Positions 8,153 through 16,877 of a DNA stretch of 64,000 nucleotides are shown here, piece after piece. How positions within the stretch are numbered: the first letter of the stretch is position 1; each line of letters opens with the position of its first letter. This DNA is from Streptomyces spinosus (GTDB lineage: Bacteria > Actinomycetota > Actinomycetes > Streptomycetales > Streptomycetaceae). The stretch is from positions 310,001-374,000 of the forward strand of contig NZ_JAINRC010000004.1 of the NCBI RefSeq assembly GCF_020400655.1, written 5' to 3'. Position numbers and translations under genes: made by a program. The notes beneath the pieces are model-generated. The model made no database searches. It worked only from the letters and a program-made list of their open reading frames with translations, and was not told the origin of the DNA.

Positions 8153-9730
8153 GTGACCGAGGGAGCCGGCATCCGCACAGGGGACCTGCCGGACGACCTG
8201 ACCGCGACCGAGGCGGGCATGTGGCAGGCCTTCCGCAACGGCAGCGTGTACGACCTGAGCAGTGGCGACTACGCGGTGGACGATCCGCACGGCGGGCATC
8301 CGTGGGGACCGGAGCGGACCGTCCGGGCCCGGATCGTCTGCTGGCTGCTCCTCGACGGCCCGCCGGCGCTCGCCGGCCGGGTGTCCGCGCTGAAGCTCGT
8401 CGGGGTGCGCGTCACCGACCCGCTGGACCTGGCGGGCGGCCAGGTCACCCCGTACGTGGAGCTGCGCGGCTGCCGCTTCGACGAGGAGATCCGGCTGCCG
8501 GAGGCCCGGTTCACGACCCTTCGCCTGGTGGACTGCGCGGTGCCGCGGCTGGAGGCCGCCCGCGTGCACACCGAGGGTGATCTGCACCTGCCGCGCTGCC
8601 GGTTCCAGAACGGGGTGCGGCTGACGGACGCGCACATCGGCACCGACCTCCTGCTCAACCAAGCGGTCGCGTACCGGGACCGCGGCGGGCGGTCGATCGC
8701 GGCCGACGGCCTGACCGTCGGCCAGGACCTCCAGGCGGAGATGCTGGAGTCGCACGGCGAGTTCAGCCTGCGCGGCGCCCAGATCGGCGCCTCGCTCAGC
8801 CTGCGCGGCGCCAGGCTCGCCAACCCCTACGCCCGGTTCGCCCTGAACGCCCCCCAGCTGACGGTCGAACGGACCCTGTACCTGACCCCGGCCGGCGTGG
8901 GCAATCCGCTGCTGAGCGGGACCACGCCCGCGCGCGGGACACGCATCCAGCGGTTCGAGTCCCGGGGCGGGGTGCGCCTGGACGACGGGCGGTTCGGGGA
9001 CGCCGTCGATCTGGAGCGGGCCCGGTTCGCCCTCACCGACGACCAGGAGCTGTCGCTGCGCCGGGTGCAGACGCCGGAGCTGCGCTTCCTCGGGGACAAG
9101 CCGGAGCGCGGCAAGGTGGTGCTGTCCGGCGCGCGGACCGTGAACCTGGTGGACCGGGCGAGCAGCTGGCCGGACGCGGGCCGTCTGCACATGGGCGGGT
9201 TCACCTACGAGAACCTGGTGCCGCAGGGCCCGTTCCCGCTGACGCAGCGCCTGGACTGGGTGGCGGCGGCCACCGCCGAGTACGCCCCGGAGCCGTACGA
9301 ACGGCTGGCGGCGGTGCTGCGCGCGGCCGGGGAGGACGAGGACGCGCGCGAGGTGCTGCTCGCCAAGCAGCGCCGGCGGCGCGAGACGCTGCCGCTGGCC
9401 GGCAAGTCCTGGGGCTACCTCCAGGACTGGACGGTCGCCTACGGCTACCGTCCGGGGCGGGCGGCGGTGTGGATGGCGGTGCTGTGGGCGGCGGGCACGC
9501 TCGCCTTCACCCGAGCGGACCCCCCGCCGGTCGGCTCCGGCGGCCATCCGGTGTGGAGCCCGGCGCTGTTCACGCTGGACCTGCTGCTGCCGGTGATCGA
9601 CCTGGGCCAGGCCGGCCAGTGGCAGCTGCGCGGCGGCTGGCAGTGGCTGGCGGTGGCGCTGATCCTGATCGGCTGGGTCCTGGCGACGACGGTGGCGGCG
9701 GGCGCGACCCGGCTGCTGCGGCGCAGTTGA
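8153..9730 (+). CDS. Pentapeptide-like beta-helix membrane protein
   Basis: The 525-residue protein starts at GTG 8153 behind AAGAGGAGAA. Residues about 60-330 repeat short units of the type L-x-x-C-R-F and G-A-R-L ([55 protein letters not shown]). This pattern resembles a right-handed beta helix of the pentapeptide-repeat kind. Two hydrophobic helices follow, near residues 443-460 and 490-520, with a basic tail RLLRRS. Streptomyces homologues are often called membrane-associated oxidoreductase, but I see no Rossmann or flavin motif to support that name. The function is unknown; it is probably a cytoplasmic scaffold anchored to the membrane. Confidence 0.7.
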   Translation: MTEGAGIRTGDLPDDLTATEAGMWQAFRNGSVYDLSSGDYAVDDPHGGHPWGPERTVRARIVCWLLLDGPPALAGRVSALKLVGVRVTDPLDLAGGQVTPYVELRGCRFDEEIRLPEARFTTLRLVDCAVPRLEAARVHTEGDLHLPRCRFQNGVRLTDAHIGTDLLLNQAVAYRDRGGRSIAADGLTVGQDLQAEMLESHGEFSLRGAQIGASLSLRGARLANPYARFALNAPQLTVERTLYLTPAGVGNPLLSGTTPARGTRIQRFESRGGVRLDDGRFGDAVDLERARFALTDDQELSLRRVQTPELRFLGDKPERGKVVLSGARTVNLVDRASSWPDAGRLHMGGFTYENLVPQGPFPLTQRLDWVAAATAEYAPEPYERLAAVLRAAGEDEDAREVLLAKQRRRRETLPLAGKSWGYLQDWTVAYGYRPGRAAVWMAVLWAAGTLAFTRADPPPVGSGGHPVWSPALFTLDLLLPVIDLGQAGQWQLRGGWQWLAVALILIGWVLATTVAAGATRLLRRS

Positions 9731-9913
9731 CGGACCCGGTGCGGGGACGGTGCCGTTCATCGACGGCAGACGGAATCCGCCCTCCATGCACACACCTCAC
9801 ACAAAACGTACATTCACCCTTTACCGGTCCTTGACTTACGGCCGTACAACTTTCCAGGACTTGCCCAGGCCCTCTGGCGCCGCCCCGACCTGCGGACTTT
9901 CAATGGTCGCACC

Positions 9914-10987
9914 ATGGCTCTGCTGCCCTCGTTCATCCGCCCCACCCGGATGACCAAACGCTCCGCCCGCCCGGCCGGCACCCCGCCGGCCGGGGACGAG
10001 GCCGTCCTCGACGCGCCCGACGACCGCCTCTCGCCCGCGCTCGTCGCGGCCGGCCGGGGCGAGTACGCCGCCGCGGCCGGCCTGCTCGCCGCCACCCGCA
10101 CCGCGGCCGAGTGGGAGAACCGGGACCGGTACGTACGGCGCCTGACCGCCTTCGCCCGCTCGCGCCCCGAGTGGTACGAGGAGTGGCGCGCCTCCGCCCC
10201 GGACGACCCGGACGTGCTGCTGCTCGGGGCCCAGCTGGCGGTCGACCGCGCCTGGCCCTCGCCCGCCCGGGCCGAGCTGCTGCGCGAGGTGAGCCCGCTC
10301 ATCACCGCCGCCGCCCGCGCCGACGACCGCGACCCGGTGCCCTGGCGGATCGCGCTCGACCACGCCCGCGGCTCGCGGGCCGGGCACCGCTACTTCGAGG
10401 AGCTGTGGGAGGCGGCGGTCCGGCGCGCCCCGCACCACTACGGCTGCCACGTGGCCGCCCTGCGCTACCTGGCGGCCTTCTGCTGCGCCCAGTGGGGCGA
10501 CACGCCCCACCCTCCCCACGGCTCGCACGGTGCGTGCTTCGACTTCGCCGAACGGGCCGCGCAGGACGCCCCGGCCGACTCGCTCGTCCAGGCGCTGCCC
10601 GCCCGGGCGGCCCTCGGCTGCCTGACCGACGACTGCGGCCCCGACGTGCCGCGCGCCCGGCTGGACGCGGCGGCCGACCGCGCCATCGAGCTGTCCGGGC
10701 GCTTCCCCGAGGCCGACCCCTGGCCCGCCGAGGTCCGCAACAAACTGCTGTACGTCCTGCTGCGGCTGGACCGCTGGGAGGACGCCCGCACGCAGCTGCG
10801 CCTGATCGGCCCCTACGCCACCTCCTTCCCCTGGGACCGGGTCTCGGACGACCCGCTCGGCCACTTCCTGCGCGTGCGCGAACACCTGGAGACGGCGGGC
10901 CCGCGACCCGTTCCGGCCCGGCTGCTGACCGCCTCCCGGGACCCTCTCGGCGGGCACGGCGGACACGCCCGCGCCGCCGACCACTAG
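9914..10987 (+). CDS. Helical-repeat hypothetical protein
   Basis: I do not recognise this 357-residue protein. It is rich in Ala, Arg and aromatic residues and reads as paired helices (LVAAGRGEYAAAAGLLAATRT, FEELWEAAVRRAPHHY, LLYVLLRLDRWEDARTQLRLIG), which suggests a TPR-like solenoid. There is no signal peptide or transmembrane helix. No Shine-Dalgarno precedes ATG 9914; an alternative ATG at 9950 would remove 12 residues. The 183-base region upstream (9731-9913) is AT-richer than its surroundings, with TACGGCCGTA as a short palindrome, and probably holds the promoter. The gene ends just before the LON-domain gene. Confidence 0.65.
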   Translation: MALLPSFIRPTRMTKRSARPAGTPPAGDEAVLDAPDDRLSPALVAAGRGEYAAAAGLLAATRTAAEWENRDRYVRRLTAFARSRPEWYEEWRASAPDDPDVLLLGAQLAVDRAWPSPARAELLREVSPLITAAARADDRDPVPWRIALDHARGSRAGHRYFEELWEAAVRRAPHHYGCHVAALRYLAAFCCAQWGDTPHPPHGSHGACFDFAERAAQDAPADSLVQALPARAALGCLTDDCGPDVPRARLDAAADRAIELSGRFPEADPWPAEVRNKLLYVLLRLDRWEDARTQLRLIGPYATSFPWDRVSDDPLGHFLRVREHLETAGPRPVPARLLTASRDPLGGHGGHARAADH

Positions 10988-10990
10988 GCT
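10985..10990 (+). promoter_or_regulatory. -10 hexamer TAGGCT for a leaderless message
   Basis: TAGGCT matches the TAnnnT -10 form of the main Streptomyces sigma factor and sits 8 bases before GTG 10999. Its first three bases are the stop codon of the preceding gene. No Shine-Dalgarno is present, so transcription probably starts at or next to the GTG. No good -35 is visible. Confidence 0.5.
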
Positions 10991-10998
10991 GGGGCGCC

Positions 10999-11739
10999 GT
11001 GACCACCGTCCGTCTGCCGCTCTTTCCGCTGAACTCGGTGCTGTTCCCGGGGCTCGTGCTGCCGCTGAACGTCTTCGAGGAGCGTTATCGCGCCATGATG
11101 CGCGCGCTGTTGAAGACTCCCGAGGAGGAGCCGCGCCGCTTCGCCGTCGTCGCCATCCGCGACGGCCACGAGGTCGCGCCGAGCGCCCCGGGCATGCCCG
11201 ACCCCACGGCCGAACCCGACCGGGGCCCGGCCGCCGGCTTCGGCCCCGACCCGCTCAAGGCCCTCCACGGGGTGGGCTGTGTGGCCGACGCGGCGACCAT
11301 CCGGGAGCGGTCCGACGGCTCCTTCGAGGTCCTGGCGACGGGCACGACGCGCGTCCGCCTGCTGTCCGTGGACGCGTCCGGCCCGTTCCTGACCGCCGAG
11401 CTGGAGGAGCTGCCGGAGGAGCCCGGGGACGAGGCGGGCGCGCTGGCCGAGGGCGTGCTGCGCTCCTTCCGCCAGTACCAGAAGCGGCTGGCGGGCGCAC
11501 GTGAGCGTTCGCTGTCCACCGGTGCGGACCTGCCGGACGACCCGGGCGTGGTGTCGTACCTGGTGGCCGCCGCGATGGTGCACGACACGCCGACCAAGCA
11601 GCGTCTGCTCCAGGCCCCGGACACCGCCTCCCGGCTCCGGGACGAGCTGAAACTCCTTCGCGCGGAGACGTCCATCATCCGTAGTCTGCCGTCCTTGCCC
11701 GCGTTCGAGCTGACGCGGACGCCGACGAGTCTGAACTGA
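10999..11739 (+). CDS. LON peptidase substrate-binding domain protein
   Basis: The 246-residue protein opens with TVRLPLFPLNSVLFPG, then LPLNVFEERYRAMM. This is the signature of the LON N-terminal (PUA-like) substrate-recognition domain, found here without the AAA+ ATPase or the Ser-Lys protease. The C-terminal half is helical (EGVLRSFRQYQKRLAGAR, LLQAPDTASRLRDELKLL), as in the stand-alone family. Such proteins are thought to bind unfolded or specific protein substrates, but the exact role in Streptomyces is not settled. The message appears leaderless. ybaK follows after 18 bases. Confidence 0.88.
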   Translation: MTTVRLPLFPLNSVLFPGLVLPLNVFEERYRAMMRALLKTPEEEPRRFAVVAIRDGHEVAPSAPGMPDPTAEPDRGPAAGFGPDPLKALHGVGCVADAATIRERSDGSFEVLATGTTRVRLLSVDASGPFLTAELEELPEEPGDEAGALAEGVLRSFRQYQKRLAGARERSLSTGADLPDDPGVVSYLVAAAMVHDTPTKQRLLQAPDTASRLRDELKLLRAETSIIRSLPSLPAFELTRTPTSLN

Positions 11740-11757
11740 GGGAAACCCGGCACCCTG

Positions 11758-12258
11758 ATGGCGAAGAAGTCGAAGAAGCAGCAGTCCGGGGGCACGCCCG
11801 CGACGGTGGCCCTGACGGCGGCGGGCGTGGACTTCACGGTCCACGCCTACGACCACGACCCGTCCCACCCCTCCTACGGCGAGGAGGCGGCGCAGGCGAT
11901 GGGCGTCTCCCCCGAGCGCGTCTTCAAGACCCTGGTGGCCGACGTCGACGGCTCGCTCGTGGTCGGTGTGGTCCCGGTGGCCGGCTCACTGGATCTGAAG
12001 GCCCTGGCGGCTGCGGTGGGCGGCAAGCGGGCGGCCATGGCCGATCCGGCCCTCGCCGAACGCACCACGGGCTACGTCCGCGGCGGCATCTCCCCGCTCG
12101 GCCAGCGCAAGAAACTCCCGACGGTCCTCGACGACTCGGCGGAGTCCCACGCGACGATCTGCGTCTCGGCGGGCCGCCGGGGCCTGGAGGTCGAGCTGGC
12201 ACCGGGCGACCTGGCGAAGCTGACGCAGGCGGTGCTGGCCCCGATCGGACGCGGCTGA
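11758..12258 (+). CDS. ybaK: YbaK/EbsC-type aminoacyl-tRNA deacylase
   Basis: This is a 166-residue YbaK-family trans-editing enzyme. Members hydrolyse mischarged tRNA, typically Cys-tRNA(Pro) made by ProRS. The conserved catalytic Lys is in ERVFKTLVADVDG (about residue 59), with GVVPVAGSLDLKALAAAVG and the YVRGGISPLGQRKKLPTVLD loop typical of the family. It may be cotranscribed with the LON-domain gene. The last 31 codons (12166-12258) recur twice downstream in the same reading frame as decayed copies. Confidence 0.92.
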   Translation: MAKKSKKQQSGGTPATVALTAAGVDFTVHAYDHDPSHPSYGEEAAQAMGVSPERVFKTLVADVDGSLVVGVVPVAGSLDLKALAAAVGGKRAAMADPALAERTTGYVRGGISPLGQRKKLPTVLDDSAESHATICVSAGRRGLEVELAPGDLAKLTQAVLAPIGRG

Positions 12259-12387
12259 CCCCGGCACCGGCCGGCCCGGACGGATGGCGAAGGGGCTCGG
12301 CCCGGGGCCCCGACCGGACGACCCCGGGTCATCCGCACCGGCCCAGACGGGCCGCGGCCGGTTCCCAGGGGGCAGCCCCGGGTCACC

Positions 12388-12480
12388 TCGACGCGCCGCC
12401 GGGACCTAAAACGCGGGCCGGCGCCGGGCGACCTCGCGGAGCAGGCGGACGCGGTGCCGGCACCGGCCGGACGCGACTGG
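12388..12480 (+). pseudogene. Decayed copy 1 of ybaK C-terminal codons
   Basis: Read in the ybaK frame, it gives RRDLKRGPAPGDLAEQADAV, aligned without gaps to RRGLEVELAPGDLAKLTQAV of YbaK. The position of the ybaK stop codon TGA is TGG here. It is nearly the same as copy 2, so the two copies separated after the first duplication. Confidence 0.75.
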
Positions 12481-12594
12481 CCGGGGCGCCTGTCACCGGC
12501 CCGGACGAGCCGCGGCCGGCTCCCACGGGGCAGCCTCGGGGCACCCGCGCACGCGACCGCCTGTCAGCCGCCCAGGCGACAGCCCCGGGTCACC

Positions 12595-12687
12595 TCGACG
12601 GGCCGCCGGGACCTGGAGCGCGGGCCGGCGCCGGGGGACCTGGCGGAGCAGGCGGACGCGGTGCCGGCGGCGATCGGAACGCGGCCG
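12595..12687 (+). pseudogene. Decayed copy 2 of ybaK C-terminal codons
   Basis: It gives RRDLERGPAPGDLAEQADAV followed by PAAIGTRP, aligned without gaps to the YbaK tail (PAAIG matching LAPIG). By hand count about 69 of 93 bases match the ybaK original, and about 68 of the first 84. It lacks its own start and is most likely untranslated. Confidence 0.75.
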
Positions 12688-12766
12688 ACCCGGGCACTCG
12701 CCCGTTCGCCTGATGAGGGGGGCCACAGGACCGGGACGTGCGCGGGCCGGCGGACGGAGCCCCGGG

Positions 12767-13390
12767 TCACTGCTCCTCGGGGTCCCGGGGGCCGAACAGA
12801 GAGGTCAGTCCGAGATGCGCCAGCAGCCCCGCCAACGGCCACGCCAGCAGCGCCCCCTTCGCCGACAGCTTCAGCGGCGCCGGGAACGTCACCCCCTTGC
12901 CCACGGCCCGCGCGTGCGCGAGCACGTCGGACTCGGGCCCCAGCCACACCCCGAGCCGCCAGGCCAGCAGCGACCCGAGCAGGCCGCCGAGGCCGAGGGC
13001 CACCACGAGCGGCACACCGCCGCGCCGCCGCAGCAGGAACAGCACCACGGCGCTGACCAGACCGAAGGCGAGCCCCAGCAGAGTGAACGTTCCGTCAACG
13101 CCGACCGCCTGCTCGCCCTCGCTGTCCTTGACGTAGACGACCCAGCTCTTGGCGACCTCGTCACCGACCAGCGGCACGTGCGGCGCCAGCCACCACCACA
13201 GCAGCCCCAGCAGCACTCCGCCGAGCGCCACCGCCACCGTGATCACGGCGGCCTCCCGCAGTTCCGTCTTCATCCCGGGGCCGTCCTGTTCGTACGCGCC
13301 CGCGTCCGGCGTCCCGGCAGGCGGCGCCTGCCAGACCTGGTGCGGGGAGTTCTCGTGCGGCGGAGGAGGCGGAGTCAGCGGTGCGGTCAC
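12767..13390 (-). CDS. Four-helix membrane protein, DUF2567-like
   Basis: The 207-residue protein starts at GTG 13390 with a Pro-rich cytoplasmic leader (TAPLTPPPPPHE) of about 45 residues. Four hydrophobic helices follow, near residues 47-68 (AVITVAVALGGVLLGLLWWW), 105-123, 129-147 and 178-195. An extracytoplasmic loop (GDEVAKSWVVYVKDSEGEQAV) lies between helices 1 and 2. The layout fits the actinobacterial DUF2567 family, whose function is unknown; I assign the family from memory of its shape. CACGAT lies 6 bases before the GTG and no Shine-Dalgarno is seen, so the message may be leaderless. Confidence 0.7.
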   Translation of the reverse strand: MTAPLTPPPPPHENSPHQVWQAPPAGTPDAGAYEQDGPGMKTELREAAVITVAVALGGVLLGLLWWWLAPHVPLVGDEVAKSWVVYVKDSEGEQAVGVDGTFTLLGLAFGLVSAVVLFLLRRRGGVPLVVALGLGGLLGSLLAWRLGVWLGPESDVLAHARAVGKGVTFPAPLKLSAKGALLAWPLAGLLAHLGLTSLFGPRDPEEQ

Positions 13391-13424
13391 CCGACCATCG
13401 TGCCAGGTCGTGCTGTGGGCCGCG

Positions 13425-14246
13425 TCACCGGACGGCGGCCTTGCGGTACGCCCAGGCAGCCACGGCCAGCGAGACAACGCCGACGCCCGCGCACACCCCC
13501 AGGTCAGCGAGGACGACGGCCCAGTCGGGGTCCGCGGCGAAGGTCCGCGCGTACGCCTCGACGCCATAGGTCGACGGCAGCAGGTCACGGGCCAGCCGTA
13601 CGACCTCCGGCATCCGGTCGGCCGGCAGCACGCCCAGCAGCAGCGCGGCCGACATGCCGAGCTGCCCGAGCAGCGTGGCCAGCTCCGGCCGGGGCGCGAG
13701 CAGCCCGCAGGCGGCGCCCAGCCCGGCCAGCGCGGCCCCGGCGAGCGGGATGACGGCCACCAGGATCCACAGGTTGGACAGCGGCAGCCCGAACAGCACA
13801 CAGCCGAAGACGGCCGTCACCAAGGTCCCCGGCACGGTGAAGGAGGCGTAGGCCGCCGCCGCGCCCAGCACCACGGCCGCCGGCGGCACCGGCAGCGTGG
13901 CGTAGTGGTCGAGCCCGCCGCTGGCCCGCAGCTGGCCGAAGTACTGGGACAGCAGGTTCAACGCCACGTACGCGACGACCAGCACGGAGGACCCGGCCAC
14001 CACGGACTGGGCCTCGTGGCCGCTGTCGACGACACCGCGCATCATCACGGTGATGCCGATGGACTGGAAGGTGGCCACGAACAGCAGCGGGATCCGCGCC
14101 ACCCGGGCCCGGGACAGCTGCGCCCGGTAGACGGCAACCAGCGACGGCCACAGCCGCGCGGACGGCCCCAGCTCGGCCGCGCCGGCCGCCGCGTCCGGTA
14201 CGGCCCGGGCACCGCCCGGCAGAACCTCGGCGGGTACGACACTCAC
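13425..14246 (-). CDS. ABC transporter permease
   Basis: The 273-residue permease has six hydrophobic segments, the ABC-2 exporter layout: an N-terminal cytoplasmic helix (LVAVYRAQLSRARVARIPLLFV), a conserved GGLDHYATLPVPPAAVVLG loop between TM2 and TM3, and the terminal pattern DLLPSTYGVEAYARTF. It works with the ATPase encoded upstream at 14359-15372. The GTG start has AGGAG 9 bases before it and overlaps the stop of a 39-codon frame that links it to the ATPase gene. The substrate is not evident. Confidence 0.87.
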   Translation of the reverse strand: MSVVPAEVLPGGARAVPDAAAGAAELGPSARLWPSLVAVYRAQLSRARVARIPLLFVATFQSIGITVMMRGVVDSGHEAQSVVAGSSVLVVAYVALNLLSQYFGQLRASGGLDHYATLPVPPAAVVLGAAAAYASFTVPGTLVTAVFGCVLFGLPLSNLWILVAVIPLAGAALAGLGAACGLLAPRPELATLLGQLGMSAALLLGVLPADRMPEVVRLARDLLPSTYGVEAYARTFAADPDWAVVLADLGVCAGVGVVSLAVAAWAYRKAAVR

Positions 14247-14362
14247 GACGGGCTGCTCCTCTTCCCTACGGCAGTCGCCACGGCGGGCCTCCTGACCCCG
14301 GCGGTCGTCCTCGCCGCGGCGGTCACGCGGACCCGTACGCGTTCCACGACCGGTGCGCTCAT
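14243..14362 (-). CDS. 39-codon linking frame between ABC ATPase and permease genes
   Basis: ATG 14362 overlaps the ATPase stop (ATGA), and TGA 14243-14245 overlaps the permease GTG start. The product (MSAPVVERVRVRVTAAARTT..., 39 residues) is basic with no hydrophobic segment. Its exact fit between the two genes suggests a translated coupling peptide. It could instead be the displaced N-terminus of the permease after a frame change. I recognise no family. Confidence 0.4.
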   Translation of the reverse strand: MSAPVVERVRVRVTAAARTTAGVRRPAVATAVGKRSSPS

Positions 14363-15372
14363 GCCTTCACCAGCCCCTGCCGGGCCGCGCCGCCCAGCGC
14401 CAGGTAGACGTCCTCCAGGCTGGGCGTGGCGAGCGTGAAGTCGTCCAGGGCGGCGAAGGCGGCCCCGCCGGTCACCGTGGCGACGACGGCGCGGGCCTCC
14501 TCGGGCGCGAGCCGGAGCGTCCAGCGCCGGCCGGACTCCGCGGCCCGCTCGCGCAGCACGGCCACCTCGGGCACCTCCAGCGGCGCCCGCTCCCGCCACA
14601 CCAGCTCCACCCGCACCTCGCCGGCGACCCGCGCCTTGAGTCCGGCAGGGGTGTCGCAGGCGATGACCCGGCCCTGGTCGAGCACGGCGACCCGGTCCAG
14701 GACCGTCTCGGCCTCGATGACGTTGTGGGTGACGAGCAGCACGGTCGTACCGCGCTCGGCACGCCGACGGTCCACGGCCGCCCAGACCGCGCGCCGGGCC
14801 ACCGGGTCCATGCCGGTGGTCGGCTCGTCCAGCACGAGCAGCGGCCGTTCCCCGACGAGCGCGGCGGCGAAGCAGGCGAGCCGCCGCTGGCCGCCGGACA
14901 GCTTCTTCAGCGCCCGTCCGGCGATCGGGGTCAGTCCCAGTTCCTCCAGGACGGCGTCCCGCTCCGCCCGCGCCCGCCGGACGTCCAGGCCGCGCAGGCG
15001 CCCGGTGGTCTCGGCGGCGAGGGAGACGGTCAGCTCGTCCAAGGCGGTGGACTCCTGGCCCAGGTAGGCGAGGAGCCGGGCGGCCCGTTCGGGATGGCGC
15101 ACGATGTCGTGGCCGAGGATCTCGACGCTGCCGGTGTCCGGCCGCAGCAGCCCGGTGAGCTGCCGCACGAGGGTGGACTTGCCGGCGCCGTTGGGACCGA
15201 GCAGTCCGAAGACCTCCCCGCGCCGCACGTCCAGTTCGACCCCGTCGGTGGCCCGCACCTCGGGGGTGCCCGGGGCACCACGCCGGCCCCTGACGGCCGG
15301 GTAGGTCTTGCCGAGCCCGCGCACGCGTACGACCTCGTCGTACCGAAGTGCCTGTCCCGCGCGCGTGCTCAC
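14359..15372 (-). CDS. ABC transporter ATP-binding protein
   Basis: The 337-residue nucleotide-binding protein has Walker A GPNGAGKST, a Q-loop in LAYLGQES, the signature LSGGQRRLACFAAAL, Walker B PLLVLDEPTTGMDP and the switch histidine in VLLVTHN. A C-terminal extension of about 100 residues (VELVWRERAPLEVPEV and on to PSLEDVYLALGG) is typical of DrrA-like export ATPases. The GTG at 15372 is chosen because TAGGCT lies 8 bases upstream and the preceding frame has no homology. It forms an operon with the permease. Confidence 0.92.
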   Translation of the reverse strand: MSTRAGQALRYDEVVRVRGLGKTYPAVRGRRGAPGTPEVRATDGVELDVRRGEVFGLLGPNGAGKSTLVRQLTGLLRPDTGSVEILGHDIVRHPERAARLLAYLGQESTALDELTVSLAAETTGRLRGLDVRRARAERDAVLEELGLTPIAGRALKKLSGGQRRLACFAAALVGERPLLVLDEPTTGMDPVARRAVWAAVDRRRAERGTTVLLVTHNVIEAETVLDRVAVLDQGRVIACDTPAGLKARVAGEVRVELVWRERAPLEVPEVAVLRERAAESGRRWTLRLAPEEARAVVATVTGGAAFAALDDFTLATPSLEDVYLALGGAARQGLVKA

Positions 15373-15380
15373 AAAGGACG

Positions 15381-15386
15381 AGCCTA
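15381..15386 (-). promoter_or_regulatory. -10 hexamer TAGGCT for the ABC operon, leaderless
   Basis: On the minus strand TAGGCT is followed by 8 bases and then GTG 15372, the same geometry as at 10985. There is no Shine-Dalgarno before the GTG. This is the likely promoter of the ABC exporter operon. Confidence 0.5.
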
Positions 15387-15430
15387 CGGGGTCCGGGGCC
15401 TTTACTCGCCCTTGGGGGCGGCTCCGGCGT

Positions 15431-16663
15431 TCAGTCGGCGGCGGGCGCGTGCTGTTCGGCCGCCGCCGGGACGTCGACCTCCCGCCAGAACCCCGCCCGA
15501 ATGGCGTAACGGTCGTGCTCGTCGATCTGGTCGTCCTTGTGCGCGAGCAGCCCGAACCGCGCCGCGTACCGCAGCAGCTCCCCGTCGATCCGGTGCGGGA
15601 TGCGCGGGTACATCTGCGACAGCCGCTGCAGATGGCCCTGGTCGCCGAGCCGGGACATCCAGCGGCGGGCGAAGACCTGCCCGACCTCGTACGGATCACC
15701 GCCGACGGTGGTGATGTCCTCCTCCCGGTCGGCCCACCGCTGCTCGGCGGTGGTGAGCTGGGCCAGCGTCGGCATGGAGGCGACCTCGGCGGGTTCGGTC
15801 ACCGCGCCCGGCCGGTCGACCCAGCCCTTGTCGGAGGACCAGCGCAGGGTCGCGGTCGCCGGGTGCTGCACGGGCTGGGCGCCGGGTGCGCGCAGCGCGG
15901 CCAGGTCCTTGGGGGTGGGAACGCCCTTGGGGGCGGTCACCCGCTCCTGGGCGCCGTTCTCGGCCACGGCGGCGGCCGGCGGGTGGGCGGACTGTTCGGC
16001 GGGCCGCTCGGCCGCGGTGCCGAGCGCGGACTCGGGCAGCGGCGCGGAGAGGATCGCGGCGATCTCGGGGCGGGGCGCGGGCGGCGGGGCGCAGACGCCG
16101 GTCAGTTCCTTGGCGCGGACGGCCTGGGTGATCCAGGCCCGGTCCAGCACGCGGCGCTCGTCGGCCTCGGCGACCAGGTCCTCGGACTGGTTGTAGTCGC
16201 CGTCGGCGGCCTGGACGGCCCACAGATGGACGGCGACGCCGTGCTCCTTGGCGGCCATCATGCCCGGCAGCAGATCACCGTCGCCGGTGACGAGGACGAC
16301 GTCGGAGCAGGCGCGGTTGCGGGCCAGCTCGGTCAGTTCGGCGTGCATGGCGGCGTCGACGCCCTTCTGGGCCCAGCGGCCGTCACTGCGGGTGAGGGCG
16401 CCGAGGCGGACGGTGACCCGGGGCATCACGCGCAGCCGGCGATGCTCCGGCTGGGGGACCCGGTCGGGGGCGCCGTCGAACCAGTAGATGCGCAGCAGGG
16501 GGCGCTCGGTGTCGGACTCCGCGCGTTCCCGCAGCGCCTGGATCAGCGCGGCGTGGTCGACGGTGATCCGGGACCGCGAGGGCTCGCCGGCGAGGAGGCT
16601 GGCGGCGGCGCCCAGCAGATACCCGGCGTCCACCAGGACGATGCAGCGGTCCACGCGACTCAC
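15431..16663 (-). CDS. NYN-domain (PIN-like) ribonuclease
   Basis: The 410-residue protein has an N-terminal NYN nuclease domain (about residues 1-165) with the acidic residues expected at the metal site: CIVLVDAGYLLG, QKGVDAAMHAEL and VLVTGDGDLLPGM. A low-complexity linker rich in Ala, Pro and Glu follows. The C-terminal domain (about residues 310-410: YEVGQVFARRWMSRLGDQ, IPHRIDGELLRYAARFG) resembles the helical or OST-HTH-like RNA-binding tails seen with NYN domains. Such proteins probably cleave structured RNA; the target is unknown. GTG 16663 is preceded by GGGAAGAGG. Confidence 0.8.
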   Translation of the reverse strand: MSRVDRCIVLVDAGYLLGAAASLLAGEPSRSRITVDHAALIQALRERAESDTERPLLRIYWFDGAPDRVPQPEHRRLRVMPRVTVRLGALTRSDGRWAQKGVDAAMHAELTELARNRACSDVVLVTGDGDLLPGMMAAKEHGVAVHLWAVQAADGDYNQSEDLVAEADERRVLDRAWITQAVRAKELTGVCAPPPAPRPEIAAILSAPLPESALGTAAERPAEQSAHPPAAAVAENGAQERVTAPKGVPTPKDLAALRAPGAQPVQHPATATLRWSSDKGWVDRPGAVTEPAEVASMPTLAQLTTAEQRWADREEDITTVGGDPYEVGQVFARRWMSRLGDQGHLQRLSQMYPRIPHRIDGELLRYAARFGLLAHKDDQIDEHDRYAIRAGFWREVDVPAAAEQHAPAAD

Positions 16664-16877
16664 CCTCTTCCCGGGAGGTTTTGCTTCGGACTTCCTTCGA
16701 GTCTGCCCGACCGCGCGGGGGTTAACGGCCCGAACTCGATCTTCGGCGTGGCGTTTGCGGTGCCGGTACGCCCACCAACCTTGTCACACACGGTAATTAT
16801 CCGACATGCGCTTGATGTCAGCGTATGTGAATCTGGTCCCGGCCCTGGCCCCTAGATCCCCCACAGGAGGCATCACC

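Larger units (their letters stand above)
12259..12766 (+). repeat. Gene-poor spacer made of diverged tandem repeats of the ybaK 3' end
   Basis: This 508-base stretch has no recognisable intact gene. It contains two copies of the last 93 bases of ybaK (12388-12480 and 12595-12687), starting 222 and 429 bases after the original, both multiples of three. Between them is a second repeat pair, 12336-12387 and 12494-12545 (CACCGGCCC to CGG...CACC), plus a third AGCCCCGGGTCACC near 12580-12594. The ybaK frame has no stop from 12259 through this whole region. It looks like repeated local duplication and drift, not an inserted element. Confidence 0.8.

Noticed and set aside
12454..13056. Separate 200-codon gene after ybaK
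   Set aside because: It is only the open ybaK frame running through the repeat copies into the antisense of the DUF2567-like gene; no ribosome site and Arg/Pro/Ala-rich composition.
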